Shown: positions 22,233 to 34,249, counted from the stretch's first letter. The stretch: DNA of 64,000 bases from Chlorocebus sabaeus (GCF_047675955.1 NC_132915.1:49242026-49306025), one strand, 5' to 3'. A program made the numbers and translations. The notes: generated from the letters alone by a model not told the origin.

Positions 22233-22411
22233 ATCATTTATTTTTATTAAAATTAATGTCCAACTTAACTCTTCCTGCTCACACTTGCCTATTTAAATAA
22301 TGATGTTAAGCTCATCTTTTGGGGAGTGGGAAGAGAATGATGGGATCTTTCTACCGGTGATCAGCCAGGCCGTCACAAAGTGTAGAAACAGGACTTTAAA
22401 AACCAAAGTGA

Positions 22412-22545
22412 AGCCAGGTGCAGTGGTGTGCGACTGTAGTCCCACCTACTCGGGAGCCTGAGGTGGCAGGATTGCTTGAACCCAGGCATTCGAGGCCAGC
22501 CTGGGCAACACAATGAGACTCCCATTTCTAAAAACAAACAAAAAC
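22412..22545 (+). repeat. Free left Alu monomer (FLAM-type)
   Basis: One Alu left arm only, from GCCAGGTGCAGTGGTGTG to CTGGGCAACACAATGAGACT and an A-rich tail. Flanks at 22399-22411 and 22546-22558 form a 13-bp duplication (AAAACCAAAGTGA / AAAATCAAAATGA) with two transitions. An independent monomer insertion is therefore more likely than a truncated dimer. Confidence 0.82.
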
Positions 22546-22854
22546 AAAATCAAAATGATGCTACCAATGTGCTTGTGTAGCAGACACTGCCATGTGCAAT
22601 GCCATGGCATTTACCCAGGACATGATTTATGCAGCATGACTTGGAAATAACAGTGAAACCTTTTCTCTTGCTCCTTCTGCAACTCCCTAAGGGAGAAAAA
22701 TAGGAAATACATAAAATTCTCATTTAAGAAAAATTGTTTAACAGACCCTACATCCAGTGAAGCAGTTCATTTTGTGGTTGGAAATTCAAAGGAAATTTTT
22801 TTCTATCATCAGTTAAAAGAAAATCATGCTGTGATTACAGCAATGAGTAGTAGA

Positions 22855-23045
22855 CAGATGTGGGCGTTGGAGCAAGACACACTTAGATTTGGGTCCTGCC
22901 TTTACCATTTTCTTGCTCTGTAACCTTGGCATCATGCTAATATTTCTGAATTTTGTCCTCATTTGTAAAATGTGAATAATCCATACCTCACAGGATTTGG
23001 GGATAATTTAATAAAGGTAACTCACATAAATTACTTTCATTAAAT
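22855..23045 (+). repeat. MIR SINE
   Basis: TTAGATTTGGGTCCTGCCTT, TTTCTTGCTCTGTAACCTTG and CATACCTCACAGGATTTGG follow MIR. Confidence 0.8.
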
Positions 23046-24174
23046 ACAAAGTAGAAGGATAATTACACCAGATATCTCCAAACCAGATACATTTAACCCG
23101 CTTGTTTAAGATTCTTTCAAATGCTGTGGCTATACAATTTCAAAATAATTAACTAAAAGGTTTTTAAAAATTGTTTAGTTATTTAGATAGTAGGTTTTTT
23201 GAAATACAGGATAAAACAAGGTTATTTGACTCAGTTTTAAAAATTGACTAGCTGAATGTTAGCCTATTTTGTTTCCCTATAGAAAAAGTGTAATGAGTTA
23301 GGATGATACTCTGGTTTATCATACACTGAAACGTGTTTCATTAAATTTGTGATTTATTCACATTTACAGATTATTGATAATCTTATCTCAGAAGGATGTT
23401 GGAGAGTCATAAGAGAAAGTCAAATTAGATTATGTAATATATGGTTTCTGGTATATGATAAGCACTGAATAAATGTATTTCCCCTTTATTCTACTTGATT
23501 TATAGGTGTTATAATTTCTAGGTCAATGTCATGCTATAGAATTTCATTATACAAAATTACTACTATTGTGGATTCTTACATTAAGACTTAACAGAATGAA
23601 ATAATTTCTACTTGGAAGGTAGAAGTACAGTGATTTAACACTGCTATGAATTTGTCCTGAAACCCTATGGTGAAATTTCTCCAAATGAACAATAATAAAA
23701 TCTCTATGACAGACATTGTTTAAGGTCTGTACTCCAAGTAGTTTCTAAAGTGGCAGGGAGCCTTCGGCATTTCCTCAGTAATTGGTCCCTAAATTGTATC
23801 AACAAGTGCTTATGTACTCTTTATAGTTTTGCTTGCTTTTGTCTTTAACCATTTCAATATTTTTTCCTGAGCAAAACATAACCTATGGTTTAGAACATTA
23901 ATTGATTTTCCTTGCAACATCCTAGGGGGTCTGAAGACCAAAGCCTCTTTGAAGAGCTCATTTTAGGCAACATTGGAAACGATTTCAGAACACCATATAG
24001 GATTAGTTAGAAAACCACCTGGAAACATTTGGTAACTTTAGGTCTACTATCATGCTGTCACTTAGGTTGAATCTACAGATTTTTGGATCCTTCTAGAGCA
24101 TACATATTTACCAGCTCACAGAGTTATTTAAGCACTAAATGAAATTAGGTCTGTAAAAGTACTTTCCAAACTAT
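23046..24174. other. AT-rich DNA, nothing recognised
   Basis: About 1.1 kb without repeat match or plausible coding frame. Confidence 0.5.
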
Positions 24175-24545
24175 CAACAATATGCAAAGGCTGCAAAATG
24201 GTCAGATATTATTTCATAGGATGCTTTTGCTTCCTCACAGTTCCGTCAGGGTCACAAGATGGCTGCCATGGTCAGATGTCACAAACCTATATGGCAGTGT
24301 TCTCAGCAGGAAGGACGGGGGGAAGGCTCCTTTTTATCAGGTAGGAAAGTCTTTCCCAGAAGCCCCAACCCCAGTAGGTTTCCCGTAAGTTTTTGTTGGC
24401 TAAAACTGGGTCACATGGTCATCCCTAACGGAGGGTAATGGAATAACCAAGCTCAGGCAAGTGGAAACAGGATTACCATGGTTGGTTCGGGCCAAAGGAA
24501 CACAAAATGGTCTGATTTAAAGGTCTGTGATATTTAGGCTCCAGG
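24175..24545 (+). repeat. Unclassified old interspersed repeat
   Basis: GTCACAAGATGGCTGCCATG, AAGTCTTTCCCAGAAGCCCC, AAACTGGGTCACATGGTCAT and GATTACCATGGTTGG form a combination I have seen in dispersed copies. I cannot name the family. The 68-codon frame within is not supported as a gene. Confidence 0.4.
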
Positions 24546-24799
24546 TCTAAGAGCCTAGCTTAGCTTTTTTGGGTTCCCTTACTTCCTGGTTCCATATAAA
24601 TAATTTCATTTTGATACTTCCTAGACATACTGACTAAATATTCTGATTTCCCCTCTTAAATACACCTATTTCCCCAAAGAAACTGTGACAATCTAAACAA
24701 AAAAAATCCTCCAGTGTGCCTGAACTCTGTTACATGAATTCATCCATGTTCATCCCCATACTTCTTGTCTATCTCGTGCAACATGGAATTGAAGGGAAA

Positions 24800-25000
24800 T
24801 AATAAGATTTGGATTCAGATGGACCTGTGTCTGAGTTGTGGCTCCATTGCATCTTAGTTTGGTTAAGTTGTGGAACTTCTTTGCACCTCTATTTCCTCAT
24901 CTACAAAAGGAAAACAAAAATATTCATCTTATAGGGTTTAGTACAAGGATAGAAAGTGCCAGGCATATAGCAGGCATTCAAAACAGATGATTCATTTATG
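24800..25000 (+). repeat. MIR SINE
   Basis: AGATTTGGATTCAGATGGAC, CTCTATTTCCTCATCTACAA and GTGCCAGGCATATAGCAGGC cover the MIR body. Confidence 0.8.
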
Positions 25001-25256
25001 TTTATCTTTATTATTATGACACATATCCATTTCTGTGATTGCTCTATCTCTAAAGCTGGTTCCAGCTTTTCACTTGACTCATTTGGGTTGGAGATTTTTT
25101 TTTTTCATGTTCTGCTTTTCTTTTGTTTTGTGGCTTATCCTGACTTTAACCCTGTATAGGTGGCCCTCCATATCTGTGGGCTTGCATCCTCAGATTCAAC
25201 CAACTTCAGATTGAAAATATTTAGAAAAAAAAAAACAACTATAAACATAATACCTT

Positions 25257-25259
25257 TTC

Positions 25260-25295
<36 letters not shown>

Positions 25296-25558
25296 TTGAG
25301 ACAGGATCTTGTTCTGTCACCCAAATTGGAATGCAGTGGTGTGAACTGGACCTCCTGGGCTCAAGCGATCCTCCCGAGCAGCTGGAACCCCAGGCCCGCA
25401 GCACCACACCCAGCTAATTTTTAAATTTTTAACTTTTTGTGGCAACAGAGTCTTGCCATGTTGCTCAGGCTGGTCTTGAACTTTTGGCCTCAAGCCATCT
25501 TCCTGCCTCAGCCTCCCAAAGTACTGGGATTACAGGCATGAGCCACTAAGCCCAGTGC
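25257..25558 (-). repeat. AluJ-type SINE inside MER2
   Basis: Antisense Alu with an older diagnostic pattern (GGGCTCAAGCGATCCTCC) and a small deletion in the right arm region. Its T-rich tail is a TTTTC repeat at 25254-25297. Frames across it on both strands are shadows. Confidence 0.93.
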
Positions 25559-25625
25559 AAATTTAAAAATATATAGATATATAGTAAAACAACTATTGTT
25601 ATAGCTTTCATATTGTATTAGGTAT

Positions 25626-26013
25626 TGATATGGTTTGTCTCTGTATCTCTACCCAAATCTCATCTCGAAATGTAATCCCCAATTGTTGGTGGAGGTGCCT
25701 GGTGGGAGGCAATTGAATCATGGGGGCAGACATCCCCCTTGCTGTTCTTATGATAGTAAATGGGTTCTCATGAGATCAGGTTGTTAGAAATTTTCTGAGT
25801 GTGGCACTTCCTGCTTCACTCTCTCTCTTCTGCTCTGCTATCATCGGACATGCTTACTTCCCCTCTGCCTTCTACCATGACTGTAAGTTTCCTGAGGCCT
25901 CCCAGTCATGTTTCCTGTTAAGCCTGCAGAACTATGAGTCAATCAAACCTCTTTTCTTCATAAATTACCTAGACTTAGGTAGTTCTTTTTAGCAGTGTGA
26001 AAACAGACTAATA
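25626..26013 (+). repeat. MaLR solo LTR (THE1/MST-type) inside MER2
   Basis: Starts TGATATGGTTTGTCTCTG, contains GGTGGAGGTGCCTGGTGGG and GTAAGTTTCCTGAGGCCTCC, and ends GTGAAAACAGACTAATA. LTR only. No clean 5-bp duplication is visible, probably through decay of the flanks. Confidence 0.88.
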
Positions 26014-26169
26014 ATTGTAAGTAATCTAGAAACGACTTAAAGTATAGAGGATATATGTACATTATATGCAAATACTCCACCATTTTATATAAGGGATTTG
26101 AGTGTCTATAGATTTTGGTATCTGCAGCGGTCCTGGAATCAATTCCCTGTGGATATCAAGGGACAACTC

Positions 26170-26492
26170 TACTCTTTCAGGACATGCTCATTGGTTCCAG
26201 TACTCTGCTATTTGTCTGTTGATTTCAATACAACTCTGAATAAAAGATGTTCAGACATCTGAGCCCTAGTCTGGAAGATATAGCAACAATAAATGCTTGT
26301 GAAGGTGAAAAAATAAAACAAACATACTGAACATATTTTTAAAAGTGCAATAAAGACCAGCAAAGTCCAACTACAGTCACAACAAGGGCTGGCCATGTCA
26401 GGAAAAATATGTGCAATGTAAATTTTTTACACATAAGTTTTTGTGACATCTTTGAAAGTAGACTGGAGATTTATCTCTAAACATTTCTATAT
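26170..26492. other. No gene or recognised repeat
   Basis: About 320 bases of single-copy-looking sequence between MER2 and the TG/AG repeat. Confidence 0.45.
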
Positions 26493-26493
26493 T

Positions 26494-26536
<43 letters not shown>
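26493..26536. repeat. Compound (TG)n(AG)n microsatellite
   Basis: About 11 TG units run directly into about 10 AG units. The 167-codon minus-strand frame that crosses this tract is low complexity plus chance sequence. Confidence 0.95.
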
Positions 26537-26538
<2 letters not shown>

Positions 26539-26554
26539 TATAAAGTGCATTAGG

Positions 26555-26660
26555 CAAAATGGAAATTGGTGAATCTGGATAAAGGGTACATGTTAGGTCC
26601 TTGTACTGCTTTTGCAGCTTTGTTGTATGTTTGAAATTACATAAAAATAAAAAGTACTTA
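26555..26660 (+). mobile_element. Old L1 3'-UTR end
   Basis: TGGTGAATCTGGATAAAGGG, CCTTGTACTGCTTTTGCAG and ACATAAAAATAAAAAGTA match the 3' end of L1M elements. Severely 5'-truncated. Confidence 0.75.
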
Positions 26661-28567
26661 AAATGCACAGATATTTCAATGAAATACTCACAACTGAAGT
26701 GCGTATTGAATATATTAGAGTGGGTGGCTTGGGATGGTGGGAGTTGAGATAGAGATAAAAGAGAAAAAGAATGAAATGGAACCAGAATGGGGTCTTGAGA
26801 TAGCTGATTGATGATGGTCATGGAGCATGAGCTAGAGAGAATGATGGCCTTTTCTCTCTGCAGCAAGTTCAGAAGGGGATGATGAAGAGACAGGTACAAG
26901 CTCCTTGTATAGAGAATAGTCTGGATACTCTTCTGAAATATCAACTTGGGCTTGACTTGCGGAATCTTTCCCTTTCCCATGTGTGTCAGGCATGTGGCTG
27001 GACTCTTGATATTTTCCTGCTTCAGGGATTTTCACAGGAAAGAAAGCAGAAACAATTTGAAGACAATTATATCTCCTGTCTTTTGTAAAAGCCTAAACAG
27101 CTGAGGAGTGTATTTGACGGTATTTAGAAAGAAGAGGGAGAGACTTCACCTAGAATAAAAAGATCAGAGAAGAAAGGAACAATCTAGAGCAGGTGGGCTC
27201 TGGACACAGATCTCTGAGCCCCAACAAATAGTCATATGTCCTAATTGGACCAGAAAAGACCATGTTCCTGGGATAATGGGTATCTTAAAGATAGTCAGGG
27301 TGGACAGATAAGTGATGGCTAGGGTTTTCTCCCTAATGTTATATGGCTGGGTAAGACCCTTGCAGAACCCTGAGGGGAGTCTTGGTAACTTACATCTCCT
27401 GCCAGGATAAAGAGATGGGTGTTCAGATTTAGATTTAATTTGATTGCAGAGAACAAGAGATTTTCTATACTCTTGAATTTGTCAACTAAAAGTCCAAACT
27501 ACCTCAAACACATGGTTCTATTTACAAAATAACCATTTACAAAGCTGGTTTTACAACCATATAACTGTTTATAATACTCTGTATAACATGTTATCACCTG
27601 CATCATATGATCATTTGATGCCATCTTTAGCAAAAGGACAGAGGGGCCACTTTTATTAGTTCCTCAAGAATAGAGCCTTAGAAATGATAAATTCTTATGA
27701 ACTATTGCTCAAAAATAACTCCTAGTTATCTTTAGCCTGCTCCAAATGCCCTTCCCCCAGCTACCCCCCACCACTGCCTTTTTTTTTTTTTTTTTTTTTT
27801 GGTAAAAGAATTTCCTCCAGTAGATAGAGGAAATGTGACCCTAGTATAACTTCTACAGTCTTCAGAAAGCCCAGGGTAGGGCACAGGAAATAGAACAGGT
27901 AAAGGAATTGTGTTCAAGCAACTGACCAATGTCATGATTCCTAAGAAAAATTCAAGGAAAGAAAAGGTTTTTTTTTTTTTTTCTTCAGAGGATTTAACAA
28001 TTTTAGAAATATCAAGTGACTCCCAACTTTCTTTACACACAAAAAAACCAAAGAAGGCAGATATCCATATCTAATTCTTAGAGGTAAGGCAGTGAATAGA
28101 AATTAATTCTATAAATTGGCAGAATTGAGGTGATTGAAGAGAAAACTTATATTCATGCTAAATGAGCAGCTGGGTGGGAGAAGGAGAAAGGAACAGAGCT
28201 AGAAAGGGTAGATGGTGGCAGAAAGGGGAAGATAAAGCGCTCTACTGAATGAAAAAGACATGTTTCTCTGCATGTTTAGGAAAAATGCCTACATCCTGGC
28301 AGAGGAAGACTTAAAGAAAAATCTGGTTTATGAAGTGTCAACAAAGGTTCAGACATGCTCGATGTGCTTGTGATGGCATGTGTGTGCTCTTTCTTAAGTG
28401 GTAAATTAGATCTTTGTCTACAGGTAGGTGTGTGAAGAGCAGAGGAATAAAATAATGAGCCCAGTGTACTGCAAGTAATGGAAGCTTCTCTTTCTGGCAG
28501 CTTTTCAGAATTTTGAGCTTGAACCTGACATGACAGCCTGTCCTGGCTTACCTGGGATTGCCTAGAA
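26661..28567. other. 1.9 kb without recognised gene
   Basis: Mostly single-copy in appearance. T-runs at 27779-27800 and 27967-27982 could be remnants of antisense tails, but the sequence beside them is not recognised as SINE. Confidence 0.45.
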
Positions 28568-28735
28568 TAGTGCTTCTTAAACTTTCATGTGCATATTCAT
28601 CACCTGGAGTGGTTAAAAATGCAGGTTCTGGTTCAGTGTGTCTGAGGTGGTGCCTAAGTGTCTTCATTTCCACTAATTTCTAGGTGATGCCAATGCCTCT
28701 CCTCCTCAGATCACATTTTGAATAGCAAGGGACTG
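28568..28735 (+). mobile_element. MER5-type non-autonomous hAT-Charlie element
   Basis: TAGTGCTTCTTAAACTTTCA, ATTCATCACCTGGAG and TAGGTGATGCCAATGCC, ending near CACATTTTGAATAGCAAGGG. Both ends are present. Confidence 0.85.
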
Positions 28736-29139
28736 GAACACATCGTCACAGGTATACATACATATTAGAGATGCACAGTATGTACATACACACATGGATT
28801 TGGGTATACTTATGGGTGCAAAAAGTCATTTGTTCATTTGTTTAGACAAATTTTGAGTGTATTGTTTTAGGGTAGGTACTGTACACATATAGACATACAC
28901 ACTTTTTAGGACTGATCTTTGCAAATGGATTTTAAAAGCACAAAAGATTTCTTTGCTTCCCCAAGGCATTCCATCATTCTCTAGTACTGATTTCTATAAA
29001 TGGCCTTGCTCTCCTACTCTTAGTTACTAGCTGACTTTAGGATGGGCAGCTGCTTTCTGACATTACTTATGTACAGGAGATGATCCCAATATCCTAAGGT
29101 ATTCCCTTTCATTGCCTGAAATTCTTAAAATTGCTGTAA
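28736..29139. other. No gene or recognised repeat
   Basis: Contains imperfect TACATACAC-type stretches near 28750-28900 but nothing identifiable. Confidence 0.45.
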
Positions 29140-29282
29140 GACATAGAGGTGAAAACATGGGTATTGGAATCAGGAGGTCTGGGCTTAAATCTTGACTTTG
29201 TCACTCAGACACAACTTTAACCTCCTTGAGCTCCAGTTTCTGCATTTGCAATATAGTGATAATAAAGTTTCCCTCATAGGAA
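29140..29282 (+). repeat. MIR SINE
   Basis: GGAATCAGGAGGTCTGGGCT, TTTGTCACTCAGACACAACT and TTTCCCTCATAGGAATGG. Confidence 0.8.
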
Positions 29283-29287
29283 TGGCT

Positions 29288-29770
29288 ACTCAACTAATTC
29301 AACAAATATCTGTTGTAGGTTGATTGCCTGCAAAGGACATAGAAATAGAGTTGATTCAATTTCTCAACTGAAGGAATTCACTGACTAGCAGCGAAAACAA
29401 GACAGTGACGCTTGTAAAGGAAATAGCACAAAGAAACGGCTAACTTACTTTTTGGTGGGACTAAAGGCTTCTTGGAGGAAGTGAGAGCTAAGTTGGGCTT
29501 TGAAGGATAGGAAGAGTTACATGGTGGAAAAGGAGAGAATAAAGCGATGCTTTTCAAATTTAATCTGCATCTAAATCACTGAAATTGCAAATTCTGACTC
29601 AGCACCTGAGGTGGGGCATGTGATTCTGCATTTCTAACAAGCTCCAGTTAATGCTGATAGTGTTGGTCTCTGGACCTACACTTGAAGAAGCAAGGAGGGC
29701 ATTTTAGGTTAAAGAAATACCAGCACAAAGGTGACAGTGAAAAGCAACATGGTGGGTTTGAAGAACAGCA
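29288..29770 (-). repeat. LINE L2 fragment split by a MER5-type element
   Basis: Left part 29288-29544 (CAACAAATATCTGTTGTAGG, GCTTCTTGGAGGAAGTGAG, GGGCTTTGAAGGATAGGAAG). Right part 29696-29770 (GAGGGCATTTTAGGTTAAAG, ATACCAGCACAAAGGTGAC). Both fit antisense L2 in order. Confidence 0.6.
29545..29695 (+). mobile_element. MER5-type element inside L2
   Basis: GCTTTTCAAATTTAATCTGC, CAAATTCTGACTCAGCACC and TGCATTTCTAACAAGCTCC match MER5 in order. No coding capacity. Confidence 0.8.
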
Positions 29771-30599
29771 GCAACTCAAGACGGTTGCACCATCAATTGC
29801 AGGGAAGGAAGTGACGCTGGAAAGTTGGTAGGGTTAGAGCAAGTAAGAATTACATGAAAAGACAAAAGTAAGTCTTTCTGGCACATAGTGAACACTCAGA
29901 AATGGCTTATTTCCACCACCCATTTTACTCAAAAACTCACCAATTAGAAAGGAATAGAGAGAATGCTTAATATGAGACAGTAAGATATTTGATTTCTTAC
30001 TTTCATTTGAGGCCTGAGTCTACTTAATTCATGAAATTAAGTAGATGAAAAGACATCTAGATGGCCATCTTACCTGCCTCAGAGAAAGAAGGTGATTCCC
30101 AGGCTCAAACAGGGGTAAGCAGAAACCACTTCACACAGCCAAATATCCCATCAGGACAAAATTGTTGAGAGTTAAATGGGATAACATGTGCATTCCTAGC
30201 ATGTTGTAAGTGCGTAACTAGTTTCTCCTACTTTGAGAGAAGGAAGCCTCTGTACGACTTCAATCCATGGGACAGATGACTTATATTCCCATCCCAAAAT
30301 ACTACTCCTAATCACTTCATATTATCAAAGTTTTATTAAGACTTTTATCTCCCCAAGAGGGTAACACTTGTTACTCTCATCTCCCCTTTATAATGAATGC
30401 ATCTTGAAGCAATAAAAAGACCCTGATGGAGTATGGAGATAGGAAAAACCAATAAGGAAGATGTAAAACTTATGAATAAAGAATTTCTTATTTCTTCAGA
30501 TTGTTTCAAAATGCTAAGATACCTTTAAAAGCTTTAGAAAAATATGATGAGTGTTCCCCAAACAACTTCATATATATGCAGCTCACTGGCCCTGATTAC
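29771..30599. other. No gene or recognised repeat
   Basis: A possible MIR scrap lies near 30170-30220 (TTAAATGGGATAACATGTGC). Otherwise unassigned. Confidence 0.45.
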
Positions 30600-30722
30600 A
30601 TTAATTCATCATTCATTCTTTCAAAGAACATTTCATTGAGCACTTAGTATGTGTCACGCATTGTTCTAGTCACTGAAATACTCAGTAGAACAAAATAGAA
30701 TCTCTGACTCCAAGGTTCTACT
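30600..30722 (-). repeat. LINE L2 3' end
   Basis: CATCATTCATTCTTTCAAAG, TTCATTGAGCACTTAGTATG and TGTCACGCATTGTTCTAGTC. Confidence 0.75.
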
Positions 30723-30917
30723 AATAATATTACAGGAACTCTCTATAGCATTTAATTTATTCTGTAAAAGAAACAAAGAGACATAAGCAAACACAGCAAA
30801 GCATAACAATGGTCAATTCTGTATGTTGGCATGTGGAATATTTGCTCTAGCATTTTTGGTAATTTTTTTTTTTATTTTTGGCATCTCTCAAAACAGTAAT
30901 TGTATTTTTAAAAATCC

Positions 30918-31335
30918 CCTGTATCAGTCAACTATTTATATAATAAAGTTGTGTAAAAAACAATTCCCACATGCAATCATAGGTAGTTGATCTAGGCTTG
31001 GCTTTAAGGGATGATTCTGTTTCAAGCTGTGTCACTGGCTACATTTGGCTTCTCACTAAATTGGGCTTGGGTCTGCTCTATATGTGTTTGTTCTGGTGCC
31101 CAGGCTGAAAGGATAGCAGTTACCCAGGGGAAGTTCTTTACAAGGCAGTATGGCAATCCAACTGAACAGAACATTTTAAGTCTCTGCTTGCACGGTGTCT
31201 GTTAATATCCTTTTGCCTACGACAAGTCACTTATGTGATCAAGCCCAATGTCATGGGGAAGGAAAGTATACTCTACCTACCCACTATGAGGTTAACCAGT
31301 GAGATGGTCAAGCTCAACATCAGTGGAGGAGGGAG
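30918..31335 (-). repeat. Possible MLT1-like MaLR LTR
   Basis: Begins CTGTATCAGTCAACTATTTA, resembling the antisense LTR start TGTATTAGTCAG, followed by weakly similar text. Family uncertain. Confidence 0.35.
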
Positions 31336-31439
31336 AACAGAAGGAGTAAGTGTGTCTTTAAAATGTCTATTTTACGCTCTCCAAACCAGTGGAAAAACCT
31401 GAGCTAAATATCTGAGAAGAATGCAATGAGTGAATAATG

Positions 31440-31935
31440 CAGAGGTGTTTTACTCTAGCTACGGGGAGGAGAAGCATCTGGGAAGACTTCATGGAGGAGG
31501 TGATACTTGAAGAAATGTTTTCCAGATATACAAGATGGGCAATGGGTTTCAGGTAAAAGAAACAGAGTGTACAATGACACAAAGGCCCAAAAGAGCTTGA
31601 CTTGTATTGGAAACCAAAAGCAATTCCTTATGAATGGAAGTGTGAGTGTGTGCAGGGTGTGCATGTTTGTTGAGGGAGGAGAAATGAGGAGGTTGGTGGA
31701 TTTCTAAAACAGAGCAGAATAATCCAGAAAGGCAAACACAGTCAGTCCACAGAGGGTCTTGAACCTCATAAATAGGAGTTTAAATTTTATCCTGCAAAGA
31801 CTTGGGGACAATTAAAAGGTTTATGGCAGCAATGTGACTTGAGATGATTGATATTTTTGGAAGAGTACTATGGCTATAAAAGGAAGAATAGACTGGAGGG
31901 CGATGAGTCAGGAAAGAAGAAAAGTAGTTAAGATG
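31440..31935 (-). repeat. Probable LINE L2 fragment
   Basis: GGAAGACTTCATGGAGGAGG, CACAAAGGCCCAAAAGAGC, TAAATTTTATCCTGCAAAGA and GAATAGACTGGAGGGCGATG follow antisense L2-type sequence. Shadow frames occur on both strands. Confidence 0.5.
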
Positions 31936-32736
31936 TGATTAGACTGGCTTCACTGGTGAATTCTCCCAGACATTTAAAGAAGAACTAATACCAATCATTC
32001 TCAAATGTGTCTGAAAAATAGAAGAAGAGGAAACACGCCCTAACTTATTCTATGAGGCCATATTACCCTAGTACCAAAAGCCAGACAAAGACAATAAAAG
32101 AAGAAACCAATATCCTTTATGATTATAGAAGTGAAAATCCTGAACAAAATACAGACAGAAGAAATCTAAGAACATATAAAAGGCTTATATACTATGACAA
32201 AGTGAAATTTATTCCAGTAATGCAAGAATCATTCAACATAAGAAAATCAATCAATTTAATGCACCACATTAATAGAATAAGAGAATAAAACTTCATGATG
32301 GGGAAAAAGGATTTGACAACATCCAACATTCTTTCATGAAAAAACACTCAGAAAACTAGGAATAGAAGAGAACTTCTTCAACATGATAAAGGACACTTAC
32401 AAATAGCCACTGTTAGCATCATGCTCAACAGTGAAATATCAAAAGCTTTCCCCCTAAGATTAGGAACAAGACAAGGATGCCCACGTTTACCATTGCTATT
32501 CAACATTGTACTGGAAGTTCTAGCCAGACAATTATGAAGAAAAATGAAATAAAAGACATCCAAACTGGAATGAAAGAAATAAAACTATCTCTATTCACAG
32601 ATGACATGTTCCTATTTATAGAAAATCCCAAAGGATTCACATACGGATGAACAAAACCCCAATCCTACTAGAGCTAATGAATGACTTCAGTTAAGTTGCA
32701 GGATAAATAACAACTAAAAAAACAAAAATCAGTTGT

Positions 32737-33049
32737 GGCTGGGGACGGTGGCTCACACCCGTAATCCCAGCACTTTGGGAGGCTGAGGTTGGCGGATCAT
32801 GAGGTCAAGAGATCGAGACCATTCTGGCCCACATGGTGAAACCTCATCTCTACTAAAAATAAAAAAAATTACCCGGGCATGGTGGCATGCACCTGTAGTC
32901 CCAGCTACTCAGGAGGCTGAGGCAGGAGAATCGCTTGAACCTGGGAGACGGAGGTTGCAGTGAGCCAAGATCACAACACTGTACTCCAGCCTGGCGACAG
33001 ACTGAGACTCCATCTCGGGAAAAAAAAAAAAAAAAAGAAAAGAAAAAAA
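32737..33049 (+). repeat. AluS-type SINE inside L1
   Basis: Full dimer from GGCTGGGGACGGTGGCTC to a long A-rich tail. Inserted between two colinear L1 ORF2 pieces. Confidence 0.96.
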
Positions 33050-33295
33050 TGTTTTATTTTTTCATTCATTGGAAATGATCTGAAAAAGAAATTAAGAAAA
33101 TAATTGCATTTATAATTGCATGCAATTGAATATAAACACCTAGAAATAAATCTGAATATAAAAATGAATATAACACTAGAATTTTAAATCTAACTGAGGA
33201 GGTAAAAGACTTGTACACTGAAAACAACAAAACATTGCTGACATAAAGAACAACATAAATGGAAAGACATTCCATGTTCATGAATTGGAAGATAA

Positions 33296-33524
33296 TACAG
33301 ATAGTCCCCAACTTACAATGGTTAGACTTACTGTTTTTTGACCTTATGATGGTGTGAAAGTTATATGCATTCAGCACACTCCTCAACTTACAATGGGGTT
33401 ATGTCCAGAGAAATCTATATGTTGAAAATATCATAAGTCAAAAATGTACTTCTGACTTGCAACATTTTCAGGTTATGATGGGTTTATCAGAATGTAACCC
33501 TGTTGTAAGTCACAGAGTATCTGT
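33296..33524. mobile_element. Internally deleted Tigger-like DNA element inside L1
   Basis: Ends are inverted: ACAGATAGTCCCCAACTTAC on the left, GTAAGTCACAGAGTATCTGT on the right. The inside has GACCTTATGATGGTGTGAAA and GGTTATGATGGGTTTATCAG. It is flanked by TA, as expected for Tc1/mariner-type elements. About 230 bp, no transposase. Confidence 0.8.
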
Positions 33525-33805
33525 ATTGCTACGATGGAATACTATCCAAAGCAATCTACATATTCAATACAATGTCTATCAAAATTCCAATGGCATTTTT
33601 TTTTTCAGAAACAGAAAAGTTGATTCTCAAATTCATGTAGAATTGCAAGGCGCTCTAAATAGCTAGAATAATATTGAAAAACAAGAACATTGGAGGACTC
33701 ACACTTCCTGATTTCAAAGCTACAGTGATTAAAACAGCATGGTACTGGCATAAAATGAACACATAGACCAGTGAAATAGAATTGGAAAGTCCAAAAATAA
33801 ACCCA

Positions 33806-34104
33806 GGCCAGGGATGGTGGCTCACACCTGCAATCCTAGCACTTTGGGAGGCCTAGGCGTGTGGATCACCTGAGATCAGGAGTTCAAGATCAGCCTGGCC
33901 AACATGGTGAAACCCCATCTCTACTAAAAATACAAAAATTAACCAGGTGTGGTGGTACATGCCTGTAATCCCAGCTGCTCAGTAGGCTGAGGCAGGAGAA
34001 TCACTGGAACCCGGGAGGCGGAGGTTACAGTGAGCTGAGATTATGCCACTACATGCCAGCCTGGGCAATGGAGGCTCTGTCTCAATAAATAAATAAATAA
34101 ATAA
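33806..34104 (+). repeat. AluS-type SINE inside L1, with target duplication
   Basis: Full dimer ending in an (AAAT)n tail. AATAAACCCA flanks it at 33796-33805 and 34100-34109. Confidence 0.97.
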
Positions 34105-34249
34105 ACCCAAATATTTATAGCCAATTGATTTTTGATAAGGGTGCCAAGATCATTCAATAGCAAAAGAATAGTCTTTTTAACAAATGGTCCTGGGACAACT
34201 GGATAGCTACATGCAAAATAATAAGTTGGACCCCTACCTCACACTCTCT

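Larger units (their letters stand above)
25156..26169 (-). mobile_element. MER2 (TcMar-Tigger) element, interrupted twice
   Basis: Three pieces in register: 25156-25253 (GGTGGCCCTCCATATCTGTG, AGATTCAACCAACTTC), 25559-25625 (AACAACTATTGTTATAG, ATTGTATTAGGTAT) and 26014-26169 (AAGTAATCTAGAAACGAC, TTTTGGTATCTGCAGCGG, GATATCAAGGGACAAC). The ends are inverted repeats of each other, as for MER2. The gaps hold an antisense AluJ and a MaLR LTR. Non-autonomous, no transposase. Confidence 0.88.

Noticed and set aside
25626..26013. Five-base target duplication for this LTR
   Set aside because: GGTAT on the left and ATAAT or ATTGT on the right do not match, so I do not claim one.
26477..26980. Minus-strand frame of 167 codons
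   Set aside because: Begins in single-copy DNA without domains and runs into the TG/AG microsatellite, giving low-complexity SLSLS and HTHTH text. No coding signature.
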